A stretch of 64,000 nt of DNA from Diplodia intermedia (Eukaryota; Ascomycota; Dothideomycetes; Botryosphaeriales; Botryosphaeriaceae). The notes beneath the pieces were generated by a model. It did not search any database. It was not told the origin of the DNA and was given only the letters and a program-made list of their open reading frames with translations. Of the stretch, positions 1 through 11,844 are shown piece after piece. Numbering within the stretch: position 1 is the stretch's first letter; each line of letters starts with the position of its first letter. The position numbers were made by a program, and so were the translations under genes. The stretch lies in NCBI GenBank assembly GCA_021495925.1, contig JAKEKT010000037.1, positions 1-64,000 on the forward strand. Direction: 5' to 3'.

Positions 1-451
1 CTTTGATGAATACGATAAGGATGTTGCTTTTGTGGGTGGGAATGTCCGCGAAAAGATCTGTGACCGCGTTCGTGTAGTAGTCCCACCGCGGCTTGTGGAG
101 GGGCGATTGCTTATTGATTGATTGCCTTCTCAGTCGTGGACTTTCCGCGTCATCCCCAAAACCGCCCGCGTGACGGGCCTCGTCTCGCTCTCGCTCGACC
201 CCGACACGGTCGATTCCGACTTCATCCAGGTCAAGTACCACAAGGATCAGGCAAACGACAAGGACTACAGCCACGAGGGCTTGGGCTTCAGCTTCAAGAA
301 GTGGCAGGCCGACCAGGTCGCCAAGCATATGGATAGCGAGGAGGTGAAGGAGTTCGAGGCGGACAAGACGGCTGCGAAGGAGCACGTGAGAAAATATGGG
401 ACCGGGAAGGAAGAGGGAAACGCGCCGAAGGAGGATTTTACTAAGTACTGA
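1..451 (+). CDS. 3' end of an unrecognised protein-coding gene (cut by window edge)
   Basis: The window opens inside an exon. Reading from base 2, an open frame runs to base 73. A 60-bp intron follows (74–133, GTAGTA…CAG, phase 0), and the last exon runs from 134 to a TGA at 449–451. The joined C-terminal part is about 130 residues and reads through the junction without a stop. The last exon is rich in charged residues, with a lysine/glutamate-rich tail that looks helical and solvent exposed. I see no signal peptide, membrane segment or catalytic motif in the visible part, and I do not recognise the family. The real start lies left of the window. The splice assignment is an inference from frame continuity; the alternative is a gene that starts at an internal ATG near 122. 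Confidence 0.55.
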
Positions 452-3148
452 GTGTAGGTGTGGGGCGCCAGGTGTGGTGGCAGAGGAAGCAAAATCTTCT
501 TGTATATTTGCGTTTGTCTGAAGTACAATGCTTCATGTTGTTAGTATCTAAACATTGGAGGCCTTCCTGAGGTGAGATCTCTACATGCCTCTGTCGCACT
601 GTGCTCGTACTTTCACTATATGCAGTACCTCATTAGACCCAGGAGGGAAAGAAGATACACTTATGCGTACTTAAAGATCTAAGGGCATATATATCCATTC
701 TAGTAACACAAATGTAATCTCAGTACGGAATTTGATAGAAAACAGCTTCGCTACATTGTCTGAAGATCTCGCCGTTTAAAAGTACTCCCACTTTTGGTCG
801 CGGTTGCGGTACGTTCGTCGTGGTGCTTTTTACTGCGGACATAAATCCAGACACACAAGCGTACTGCACCATACAAAGATGCATGACGCACTAGGTGGTC
901 TCCACCGCATTACCCAGCTTCCGAAGACCACGAGTTCGAATCTATTGGGTATTTTCTGACATTCTTACAGTTCTCGAGCTTTTCCACCAAATAGTCCGCA
1001 CCGGACACTCAACAATTACAGACCGAGACAGGCTTTCCAGTTCCCAGCACGACCAGGTCAAAGTGGCCTTCAAACTCACCCAACAGCGGTATGGGCATTG
1101 TTCCACACCTATTCTCCGATAACCAACACTGCCAAACCAACACTGCCACGCCAACACTTGGTAGTTCCAGCGATACGAACGACACACAGGCTTTCCGATA
1201 ACCAGCACAACCATGACTCTATCTATATGATGGGGCCGAAATACACAACCCACCCTCAACGGCGGATCTCAAGACAGGCCACTTTAAGGTATGTGTGATC
1301 TCATTAGCGTGGTCTTCGGAACCAATCTTTTTTTTGGTCTTTCTTTTTATCGATTTTCGTTGTCCAACTACCACTACGCTTAACTTATCGATGTAGGCGA
1401 GCTCGATTCCTTTGTTGCCCATGGGTAGGTATGGTGGGATTCTCCGTTGAAATTGTGCGATCGGCGCGCTCAATCATATGCGTGCACGCAATTCAGGTGT
1501 GTTGGGGACATAAAAGACGGTGGAAACATATGCGACCATGTTCCGTGGATTGGTAAGAATGCGGATATTCCCACCTCTGTTGCAATCCCGGACTACTAGA
1601 ATGGGGTGTCGCCACCTTGTCTCCGCCCACCAAGTCCACAACCTTAAAGAGAACACCTTATTCTTCTAACCGCCCACGCGTTCGGAATTGACTCGTGTAG
1701 CCAATGAACACGTTCGGCAAGGAGGAAGCACAATGGATACAATGGGACAGATTTAATAACGAAGTATCTACTCTCCGCGACCGAAAACTTCCTCCAACCC
1801 TTGTCCTTCCTCCGCCTCCATCTCTCTCCATACCCGCACTCGTTTGAGAACAAGCCCACACTAACGGCCAGCGTGTTCCGTACCTGCTCAGAATCACGAC
1901 TTGTTAGCGAAAGCGTTTTGAAAGAATCTTTGTGGCAAAATTCAATCATGAAGAGTATATCTTTCCCCCGGTCAGAGGTAGCTCGGTTTTTTTTCTTCTC
2001 CGGACCTGAATCCCTCGCCTCACACCGCGCGCACCATCACCTAGCCTTGACCACCACACCAAGAGGCTACACCGGCGAAGGTAAACCATTGCAAGGCAAG
2101 AGGCGGAAGACGTCATCGGATGAAGGGCTCGCAGGCAAGACGCGGGACTTTGGCCGTAGATCTCAGATAGCTGTTCTTTCGACGGGCCCGCATAGGTCGG
2201 GTCCCGTCGATTCATCATGGGGACGGGGTGGGTTGTGAGGATGAGGTGGCGAGGTGACTTACTTTTGCGGAGAGTGAGAGTAAGCTGCGGTGCGGTCAGA
2301 AGAATGAGGCATTCTCGTTAGGAGGGGGGGTTGGACTTGGTGGGCGGAGCTGAGGTTGCCGGCGGTGGATGCAGAAGTTCGGGGGAGGAGGCAGCAGCGA
2401 GAGAAATTTATGGTTGCTGCCCGCCGGCGATGGAGGAAGCAGCGGCCGTGGCAGCTGCCACACCTACGGGCGAATTGCGGGGACGCTAAGCTCCTTCGGG
2501 GTGTGCGGGTTGCCCTGGGGAAGGAAGAATGAGGTCGAAGTTGGTCGTGCCAACGCTAAGCCGTTTAGGGCAGTGACCGTGAAATGGGAAGGTACAGTGA
2601 TCCGACCTGTGCAGACCGCCAAGTCAACGTCCGTGTCTCAGCGGTAGTTTTCGTTCAAGCTCCAACAGCTCTGAGCGGGGCTGCGTATGTCGACAATTAT
2701 CTTTGCATGGCGTACATGCCCGGGTGCTCTCTAGAGGTGACACTCTTGTAAAGCTGCCAATTTGGTTGGTTGGCGATCATTGCGCTTGCAGCTGAATCTA
2801 TCTTTATGCTCTGAATCACGTCACCATATATATCTCTAATGCTGTTGGTCCTGTTTTCGAGCCATGTGGCCTATTGGTCGTGGGTTCAATGGTTTCAGCT
2901 GGGTCTGCAGACCCGTTTGATTCGCCTACTTCCTCGTCAAGCCCTGACCGTACGTGCAGATGCTAGTGGATTCGGAGAAAATCACCTTCACTAGCAAGCA
3001 AATACTCGAGATTCGATGGTCTAGAAGACCAAACAGCAAGCATGAACTCTATTTGGTATCGCAAGTCTATTTACGAGGTCCTACACAACTTTTTACACCC
3101 TTTTTTGGTACGCCAAACACGCCTTCTCAGCTGAGAAATCTTGCTTTT
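452..3148. other. gene-free stretch between the first gene and adenine deaminase
   Basis: No coding frame here has a recognisable product. The first few hundred bases are probably 3' untranslated sequence. Around 1030–1060 and 1186–1215 there are two diverged copies of a short motif (CAGGCTTTCC followed by CCAGCAC), with related ACCAACACTGCC units between them at about 1125–1155, so a decayed repeat is likely. An imperfect hairpin sits at 2180–2209. A few tRNA-B-box-like words occur, but no cloverleaf can be folded. Confidence 0.5.
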
Positions 3149-4315
3149 TTAGGCGCTCAGCTTTCCCTCGTACTCGCCGATCACAGCGTCCAGCGCCTTT
3201 AGCAGCTCATCCTTGCGCTCCTGCTTACACCAGCTGCCCTCAATGGCACCCCTGCAGACCCAGTCCCAGTCCTTAACAGACAGGTTAAACGCGTTTTGCA
3301 CGGCCACGTAGTTGTCAAGGATGTAGCCGCCGAAGTAAGCGGGGTCGTCGCTGTTGATGCTGAAGCGCACGCCGGCGTCGATAAACCGGCGGATCGGCAT
3401 CTCGGCGACGTCCTTGATGCCGCGCAGCACGACGTTGCTGAGCGGGCAGGTCGTCAGCAGGATCTTCTCCTCGGCGACGCGCTGCATCAGCGCGGGGTCC
3501 TCGGTCAGGCGGCGGCCGTGGTCGATGCGCTGCACGCCCAGCAGGTCGAGCGAGTCCTGGATGAAGCTAGGGGGCCCCTCCTCGCCGGCGTGGGCGGTGC
3601 GCTTCAGGCCCAGCTTGCCGGCGCGGTGGTACAGCTCCTCGAACAGCTGCGGCGGGAAGGGGGCTTCGGAAGAGTCGAGGCCGATGCCCGCGATCTTGCC
3701 GCCGATGTAACTGGCCTGCACCTGCTCGTGCTCGAACGTGTCGAGACAGTCCTGCGGCGGGAGGTGGCGCAGGAAGCAGCAGATCAGCTCGGTTGAGATG
3801 CCGAGCTGGCGCGTGGCGCGATCGCGGGCGGCGCTGAAGCCCTGCAACACGGTATCGTACGAGATGCCGCGGGACGTGTGCGCTTGCGGGTCGAAGAAGA
3901 CTTCGGCGTGCGCCACGCCGTCAGCGGCCGCGTGCTGGAAGTAGTCCCACGCCAGCGCCTCGAAGTCCGAGGCGTGGATGAGGACGGACATGCCAATGTA
4001 GTAATAATGCAGGAAGTCATCAAGGGAGGTGAAACTAGAGCAGGCGGGATCAGCAGGGCGTGAGACTGGGATTCCCGCGGTCACGTGTGGCTAGGGGCGG
4101 GCGCGGAACCGGGGGAGTGGTAGAGCAGCCTACCGTTCGTAGCGGGCAAGGAGGGCCTGCGGAGAGGCAAATGCGGGGTCGTCGCTCGGGAGGGCGATGT
4201 TGTTGCTCTTGGCGAGGGCGAACAGCACCTCGGGCGTCAGCGCGCCCTCCAAGTGCATGTGCTGCTCGCACTTGGGGAGCGCCCTCAGGAACGCGTGAGT
4301 CTGCTCGTTGCACAT
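3149..4315 (-). CDS. aah1: adenine deaminase (adenosine/AMP deaminase superfamily)
   Basis: It deaminates adenine to hypoxanthine in the purine salvage pathway, in cytosol and nucleus. Two exons (4134–4315 and 3149–4034) flank a 98-bp intron and give 355 residues, the usual length for fungal Aah1. Zinc-ligand motif HMHLEG holds His19 and His21. HAGEEG gives His209 and the catalytic Glu212, and SINSDDP gives the metal-binding Asp290/291. The splice join restores the conserved YERFTSLDDFL segment. Fungal Aah1 proteins share the start MCN…CEQHMHLEG seen here, and this separates them from true adenosine deaminases. The ATG at 4315 is the first in frame and sits just before the conserved N-terminus. 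Nothing looks damaged. The remaining doubt is only adenine versus adenosine specificity, for which family resemblance favours adenine. Confidence 0.92.
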
Positions 4316-7300
4316 TTTGGTCTTTTTTCGGAAGCCGGGCGCGGGTAGGCGGCAGCTCGGGCAGGAGGCAGAAAGCTTAACGTCTTATGCAGAGGTCGAG
4401 ACGTTGAAAGAGATTTTCTAGGAATTTTGCGCGAACTCTAAAGGCCTGTCTTCCCAAGCGGCCGCAGAATCCCCGGAAAACAGACAGGAACACGGCCAAT
4501 GGCAGCGCCGCAGCGCGCGTCGTAGGGCGCAGCTGGCCGTCGGAGCAGTGACCGGGCGATGCCGGCCACGGATTTGGCAGAAAAAAGAAGCGGATCGCGG
4601 CCTGCGGCAAGCGGGCGGCGGCCGGATCCGAAGTTTGGAACAGCGGCGGGACAGCACGTGAAGATAAGAAAGGGGTAACGGCGCCGTCTCCGCTCTGGCG
4701 AGAAGGAGCCGCCAACGGGCTGATGGCGCCTGACGGCCGTGACGGCTGCACGCCGGCCTCGCAAGTGTCGTGGAAGGAGTCTGGAACACTTGGCCGAGCA
4801 GGCCCTTCCAGGCCAAGCCTCGGATAGGGGACATATGCCGCAGACGCAGCGCTCGTACAGCGGAGGCTGTCCGGCCGGGCAGCAACCGGCGGCTACGCAG
4901 GAGGATGGGGCATCGGCATCGTGACGATTAATGCCAAAGGGAGTGGACGTCAATTGCGCCCGCCTCGTTGCGTCCTGACGCATTTGCCACCCTGCGGCCT
5001 GGGTCGATCACGTGCCTCCCCAATGATCACTGCCTTTTTGACGCGGGCAGCGGGCCTCCTGGCTTGGGGCGATCTGGCGCGGGCAAGGCTCGCAATCCTT
5101 CGCTGCGTCCCACGAAAACGAACCTGGTGCGGGCTGCAGGCGGATGGGAGTTGAGCCGGGGGCCAGTCGGGCAGCGGCAGGCCACGCGGGCGGGCAGCCG
5201 GACGTGCGGACGGGCAGCCGGCAGAGCAGACCTAAGGCAGGCCGCAGCGAGCGCTATAGGCGGGCTCGATCTCGGTACAGCGCGGTCGACGATCTGCGGG
5301 CGGGCTCAAGGCCGCGTAGCGTGGGCCGTGGCGGCTTCGGCTACGCAGTAGGCGCGATCTGCTGGGGCAATTTCTGGGAGCGGCTCTGGCATCGCAGCGA
5401 CTGCCGGCCGCGAGATCGCCGTCGCGGTGCCCCGAAAGCTGCTGCCGGGCCGAGAAGCGCTGCGAGCGCTGAGGCCTGAGCCGAGCCTGCACGCGCGGCA
5501 AATCCTAACGGGAAGCGGTGCGAAAGCCGGGCGCCGTGGAGGATGATGCGCGCTCGGAAGATGCCAATGCCTGTCGTCGTGGTTGGTTTCGCCGCCGGTG
5601 GGATGGCGGAGGAATCCGACTGCCGAAGGCACGGAGATCCCGCGCGATGATCTGCGCCGTATTGTCGACCTTGAAACAGCAGATCGCCTTGCCCCAATGC
5701 CATCCCACCCCGCCGGGCAGCGAGCACGCGCGGTTCCAAATTTACCGTGCGGCTCCCTCGCGCAGCGCACAGGGTGAGACAGCGCCGACGCTAACAGCCT
5801 CGCGTAGAGTGAGCATCTCGTCCACCACGCGGCCGACCTGCCCGGAGCAGGCGCTCGCCCGGCTTGAAATTGCCAGCAGCAGGCTCAGGCCACTGCGCCG
5901 CTGGGCCCGGCCGAGGCCACGGCGACGCGCCGGCCCAGCCCAGCCAGCGTGCAACGGCCTTCCAGCAGCGCGGGCCCGCGAGCCACGTTCTCACCGGCGC
6001 GCGCCACAGCATCAGCGCAGCAGGCCAGCCACCCGCCGCGCTTCTCCAGACTGGCGGGCCCCGTGGTTGGCTGGCAGGCGCGGGCTGCTCCACATTGCGT
6101 GACAGGGCAGCGTGTGTAGGGCTAGGCGCCGCATCGAGCAGGCAGCGCGCGCATCACCACCGCGCCAGATGGGCGCATCGGCATCCTTGGGCGGAAGCAG
6201 GCACAAGCACACGCCGTGGCAGCGCCCCCGGGCGAATCCGGGCAGGCGGCCCCTGCAGGGATTGCGAATGGTGAAGATTTTTGCCTACCCACTAGGATCC
6301 TAGATCCCGCCGTCGAAGCGGCGGCAAATACAGGACCCTGGCCAGATTAGCCTCCTGGACCTTGTCCTGCGCGCTGGGTCGTCTCCGCGCCCGCGCCTGC
6401 ACCGTACCAGCTAACTCGAGATCACCATCTTCCCTAATGGAGCCAGCCGCCGCCGCTGATGCCTCGCTCGACTGATCGCCGGCCCTGGCCCAGCCTGCCA
6501 TATGTCCTCCCAGCGCAGTCCCACCCGGGCCGCACCACACGAGAACGATACGAACATGCTGTGCTCCCGGCCCTCAATCAAATATGCGGACCGCTGACCG
6601 CTGACCGTTGCCCGCATCCATGTACGTGCCGTGGCGCCACCAAGAGCAGCTCCACGACCAGCGTTGACCAAGGCCGCGCGCTTCAGCCTCAGCCGCCAGG
6701 GGGCGTGCCAGAAAATTCAGAGGCCGAGGCAGAGCAATCTCAAAGACGTCAACCGCGCGAGCTCCTCCGCCGCCCCCTCCTCTGCCACGGGCGAACTGGG
6801 AGCCTGCCGTTGATCCTTCCCCGGCGGCGGAAGCATCCTCTCGCCTGCCCCTCTCGATCTGCTAGCGGGGGTCTCATGCACTTGCAGCAGCCGTGATAGG
6901 TAGGCCTGATCCCTCTTTCTTCTCTCGTCCGTCCCGCCACACACTCGCGCTGGTCACGCGCGGAGCTCTGCAAAAACTCGCCCGTCCCGACCGCGCACCG
7001 CATCCAGCGCGATACCCGCTCTCTCGTCAATTGACTGCCTACCCGGTCGGCCTGACCCGGCTTCAGCCGTTCATGTACCTGTGCTGACGCCGCGCATGCA
7101 GCTGGCCTTCCCGTCGATACTTCAGCGCGGGATCATCCACGCCTGCGTTCCGAGCAAATCGGCATCCTTTCGAGCTGGTCGCACAGTCTGTGTGCTTGCC
7201 TGGCGCAGACGACCAGCCCGCGCAGACCCCCCGACGCTATTTTTGACCCGGACCTGTGCGCCATCGTCCTATCAAAGCACCACTGGAGGCTGTATGGTGC

Positions 7301-7451
7301 CGACAAGGGTTTGTCCATCTAATTCCCTCTTTCAGAAAGGGCCCGAGTCTTGTCAAGTCCGAGGCGACCCGCAGAGATCTCGGCAGCAACCGAGTGCCTT
7401 GGGACCCGTCATCTTTTCGAGAGCAGCCACGTTGCTGCTCCTCTAGTCACC
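4316..7451. other. 3-kb GC-rich gene-free region upstream of the Zn2Cys6 regulator
   Basis: This interval has many long overlapping open frames on both strands. That is expected of very GC-rich DNA and is not coding evidence: none shows a recognisable domain or a splice-consistent gene. It separates adenine deaminase (minus) from the transcription factor (plus), so the two genes diverge from it. The part nearest 7452 presumably includes the regulator's promoter and 5' leader. A long control region or a non-coding transcript is possible but cannot be shown here. Confidence 0.5.
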
Positions 7452-10194
7452 ATGGACAGCTCCTACACGCGGCAGCAATCTCACACAATCCCTAGTCACG
7501 ACATCCCCTCCATCTCCAACGCCTCCCCCCAGACGGGCATTCCCCCGGCTTCGACCCTCTTCGGCCTGAGCTCAGGCCGTCCCCATGGCCTCCAGACGCC
7601 CACCATCCCGCATCAAACGATAGCACGCTCTCCCGGCAGCTATAGTGCTACTCCATATGCCTATCCCTACGGAAACCCGTCAACTTCGCCGAGCACTGCC
7701 ACTGGCAGTCTCCCAGGCAGCATCCATGAAACACTCCCTGACGCCAACATGTCAGCCTCGGGAATCTCACCTACACATCTCTCGGGAGGCTTGTCCGCGA
7801 CCAAGCGAGCGTACCGGCAGCGTAGGAAGGATCCCTCTTGTGACGCCTGCAGGGAGCGCAAAGTGAAGTGCGACGCCACCGAGACATCGAGTTGTTCAGA
7901 GTGCTCCAGCAGGAGTGTGAGATGCCAGTTCACCAAGGCAAATATCTCCGCACAGTGTCGTATGACTACTTCGCAGCATGCTGACGGAAACGTGTAGGAA
8001 ACCAACCGTCGTATGTCGTCCATCAAGCAAGTCCAGGACCTACAAAGCCAGCTGGCGGAAGCAAAACATCAAATCTCACAACTGCGCACCATGCTCCAGC
8101 ACGGAGGCACCATGGACATTGACAAGCAACGAGTTGACGTCCCGACCCTCAATCTCCCCGACATAGTCCCTAGCTCAGAGCGAAAGCACGGCCCTCCCTC
8201 GCTGAGCAACTTCGACCACGTCCGAAAGAACATTCGCATTTACAGCCGCGGGATTTTCAAGGCGCCTTCTCCATACCGACACAATGCTCCCCAACCATCT
8301 TATCCAGCGGCCAACCTGTCGCTGCCACCTAGACACATCACCGACCAACTATTGGCTCAGTACTATGGATCCACGCACGCTTGGGCACCGTTGATTCACT
8401 GGCCGACCTTCGTGGCCGAAGTCGAGGAAATTTACTCTGCTGGGTCTTTCCAAGGGGCACCACAGATCTGGGTGGCTGTCTTTTTTGCGGTTTTGGCCTG
8501 TGGGAGTCTCCAGACAACCGATTCGTCCCCCAGAGCTCCATCAGCAGAGGATGAAGGGAAAACGTATATGGAGATTGCGGCGCGCAGTATCAACACCTGG
8601 TCGGATGACATGACAATCGACCACGCTCGGACTACCTTGCTCGTCAGTGTTTTCCTCACGGAAATGAACCTCAAGTCGGCTGGATGGGTATGGCTTGGCT
8701 CGGCCGTCAGGATTGCTCAGGACCTAGGATTGCACTGCGAGACTGGGCCTTGGCCGGTAGTCGAGGGAGAATTGCGTCGACGGGTGTGGTGGTCGATTTA
8801 TTCGTGGGATCGGTAAGATTCGTTGATGTTTTGGAGCGTTTTCGCTGTGGCTGATGGTTTCTAGGCTCCTCTCGCTTGAGGTTGGCAGACCGGTCCTCAT
8901 TGACGATGAGGACTGCGAAGTTTCTTGGCCCGCAGCGGTTGACGACAGCTACATCCAACCACACGGAATCTCGCGGCCCTCGCCCGGACAGCCAATGATG
9001 ATCACGCTGCATAATACCATCCCGGTCATGCGCTTCTTGGGCCAGCTGAAGAAGACGCTGAAAGCGAGGACGATTGGGCCTGCCACATTACAGACGTATG
9101 AGGACTACTTCCGCGCCATTATGTCTTCCTTCCCAGAGATGTACCAACTTGCGCCCGAGAGCTACGTGGACCCAGGTGTTCTAACGTCTGTCCTCGTGCT
9201 GCCATTCGCGCGCTTCCATTTGTCCAGGCATAATCTGTCATCTGCGTGCCACCCCACGGAGCGCATAGATGCACTCAACCGCTGCCTTGCAGTCGCACAG
9301 GACACAGCCAAGTATATCTCACGCAGCATGCTCTCGCCGCCGGCCTTCCACGACGGGGCGGGCGAGCCGGGATTCCGTGGCGACAGCTGGCAGGCACGCA
9401 TCCTGGCAACCGCGAAGCACATGTTGTGCACCCATCTCTGGCGCTGCACGTTGGTCCTGTGCTTCCGCGCAGAGTACGTTGCGGCGCTGACATGCGTGCG
9501 CGCCAGCGCGGCCATTGGATCGGCGAGAAAAGTCAACACGGCGTGCGGACGGAACCTGTCCTTTTTCCTGGACCGGCTCACAGAGCGCATACAGAGCGGA
9601 AACGGAGCGCAGAGCATGCTGGAGGTGGACGAGGAGATGCTGGCGTACGTGAGCGGCGACCTGCAAGGGTCCACGGAGAATAGTTGGGTTTGGGCGGGCA
9701 GCGACACGGGCATCAAGCTCAACGCGCCGACATCAACCCAGGGGCAAAATGCTTTGAATGCGGCGGCTGTTGCCAAGGACCCATCCCAAGCACGCAAGGC
9801 TTCGGGCGGCAGCAGCGAGAACGGCGAACCAATGCAAGAGGACGACGAACGGTACCCTGCGCCGCGGATGAACTCGATGCTCACAGATAAGGAATCGCGC
9901 GAGTGGGGCGGTTGGGAGCGCATTGAGCGGCAAATAGCGACGCTCCTTGAAGAGCAGCGGTCCAGACACCATGCACAGGTGCACGCGCAGATGCAACAAC
10001 CGGCGTTCTACCAGCCCAGCCCGCACGCTGCAGGCAAGAGGCTCCAGCTGGCCCCGGATATCGGCAACTTGCCGCCTGGGCCTCCACCAGGGGCAGAGGG
10101 AAGCGGTGGTGCAGCGGCGCCGCCACCAGGCAGCTCGGGTAGTTCGGCAAGCGCGGGCGGGACGAGCAGAATCAGCATTGCGAACATCATTTAA
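7452..10194 (+). CDS. Zn(II)2Cys6 transcription factor with fungal-specific regulatory domain
   Basis: A nuclear DNA-binding regulator of 876 residues in three exons: 7452–7937, 7998–8812 and 8865–10194. The ATG at 7452 is the first in frame and has an ideal CACCATGG context. The binuclear zinc cluster uses Cys130, 133, 140, 148, 151 and 158, preceded by a basic stretch (KRAYRQRRK). Directly after it, exon 2 encodes a coiled-coil linker (MSSIKQVQDLQSQLAEAKHQ) typical of dimeric Zn2Cys6 factors. Residues of roughly 240–500 match the middle homology (fungal_trans) region, including the segment WLGSAVRIAQDLGLH followed by RRRVWWSIYSWDR. The N-terminus is Ser/Pro/Thr-rich and the C-terminus Gly/Pro-rich, both probably disordered. 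Intron 1 begins with GC rather than GT; intron 2 is a 52-bp GT–AG intron. I do not recognise the target pathway. Confidence 0.88.
7938..7997 (+). other. GC–AG intron splitting the zinc-cluster exon from its coiled coil
   Basis: The exon ends …TTCACCAAG and the intron starts GCAAAT, ending 60 bp later at GTGTAG. Joining at this point gives phase 0 and restores the segment CQFTKETNRRMSSIKQ, which is the arrangement expected between the zinc cluster and linker. No GT donor nearby gives an open frame with this continuity. GC donors are a minor but genuine class of U2 introns and usually need a strong flanking match; here the AAG|GC exon side fits. Confidence 0.75.
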
Positions 10195-11844
10195 AAGAGG
10201 ATGTAGGACGGTATAGACCGAGAAGAGTGGGCTTCAAGGGCGGTGGCCGGGGCCGACTATTGCGGTGCTCGGGTCAAGGGCATGTTATCCCCTCGGCCAG
10301 GCAAGAGGACACGCGTTGGGGCGAGGAGCGAACGAGAAGCACCACCACCGGTAGGAACGATCTGCAGGCTTCAAAGCGAGCCCAACAAGGCAAGGGATCT
10401 GGCATTTCCAAGGCGTCGGAAAGAGAAACAAAACACGCGCATTTTTGTTTGCTTGAGTATGGCTTTTGCATCTTTCGAGCGGCAAGCGAGTGGAGCTGAG
10501 TGTCTTAAGTGGGCTAATTCCTTTTCGACCGTCTCGGATGGATATTCTTTCGGTTACACTCTACAGCTGCGTTTAATTCCGCTTCCTTCTTTCAGCATTC
10601 TTGTTTATACCGCCATCGTTTCACTTGTTCAAAATTTTGGGTCGGGACGCTCGGTGCACACATACAGAGGATATACTACGATTGACGACGGAACTGTTTG
10701 CGCATCTTGTATGTACGAGTACCATAGACTGAAGGGCAGCACGCTCTTGGCACGGAGAAACTGGGGCCGTCGGCTCGGTGAAACGGAGATGTACATTCGT
10801 GTACTCGTAAGTGGGAATGGAGACATGACCGGGCGGAGGTCGCCGTGCTTGGCAGCAGTCGTGAGCTGGCGGTTGAGCAGAGAAGACGTTGGTTCGAGTC
10901 GAGTGCAGGTGGAGAGTTGAGGGCGCGCTGAGTCGCCACAGCGCAGTTACTCACATACCTTGCTCGCGTCGGCAGAGGCGGGCGTTATTGGCGAGGCGGC
11001 CAATGGGCAGCGGCGGCCAGCCCGGCCAGCAAACAGCGATCTACGCGACCCATGGAGAATAGGTCGCGTCTGGAACTCGAGCAAAAAATAGCTCTCCGGC
11101 GCTGCGACGAGAGCTTCATTATCTACGACGCCCTTCCGTGCGTAGCCGTCAGGCCAGACCGCGAGCGGAGGCCTCACCGCCGGTTCGCAGCATGCACACA
11201 GCCTCAATTGCGGGCTTGCGGGAGCCCGACTTGCGCGGCGGAGACGGCTCTGGGCGCACCGGTTGATCTCTCGTGATGCGTGCGCGGACTGCATCGCTGA
11301 TCGGTGGGGAGCGCAGAGTGGGCGGTCGCAGACTGGTCTGGGCGACCCACATCGAGAGGCTGGCAGATGGTGGAGATCGGCAGGAGCTGGCAGGCTTGCG
11401 ATGAGGGGCAGCGCCAGGAACGCGAGCGGCAGCCGACGGCGGCTGCGCGGCGATTGGATCTGCGCATCTCGCTTGCCTCGAGTGGAGGGGCAGAGCTCCA
11501 GTGAGGGGCCACACGTACGTACGCGGCGTCGCCGCACCACCCACCGTTGCCCACGTCAGGATAGTGGTGGCCGCCTCGCTGGCCCGTCGGAGCTGCATGC
11601 GATTGCACGCCGCCGCCGCTGGCGCTGGCGCTGATGCTGACGCAACGCTGACCGGCTGGCGACTGAAAACAAGCTCACCAAGCTCCGTGCTAAGATCTAC
11701 CCGCTGGCCCCCCGCGCCCCGAGCTGACCTGGTGCCCCGCCCTCTTCCGCCTGCAACACCACACCATTGCCCTCTGCTCTGCCTCTGCACGCCCTGCCCC
11801 TCAATTGCACATCGTTACCCACCTTTTACGCCTCAATCGCCACT
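10195..11844. other. gene-free stretch between the Zn2Cys6 gene and glutamate decarboxylase
   Basis: The left part is probably the 3' untranslated region of the regulator. A 225-codon open frame at 10243–10920 has no start context, domain or splice support and looks like chance. The right 800 bases are GC-rich and become pyrimidine-rich towards 11845, as fungal 5' leaders often do, so they probably hold the promoter and leader of the decarboxylase gene. I see no RNA gene. Confidence 0.5.

Noticed and set aside
880..960. tRNA-like sequence with a B-box-like GAGTTCGAATC.
   Set aside because: The bases around it cannot form a T-stem or acceptor stem, and no A-box lies at the right distance. The same applies to GGGTTCAATGG near 2873 and GGTTCGAGTC near 10890.
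10243..10920. 225-codon open frame after the Zn2Cys6 gene.
   Set aside because: It has no recognisable domain, no good start context and low-complexity composition, and it lies where a 3' untranslated region is expected.
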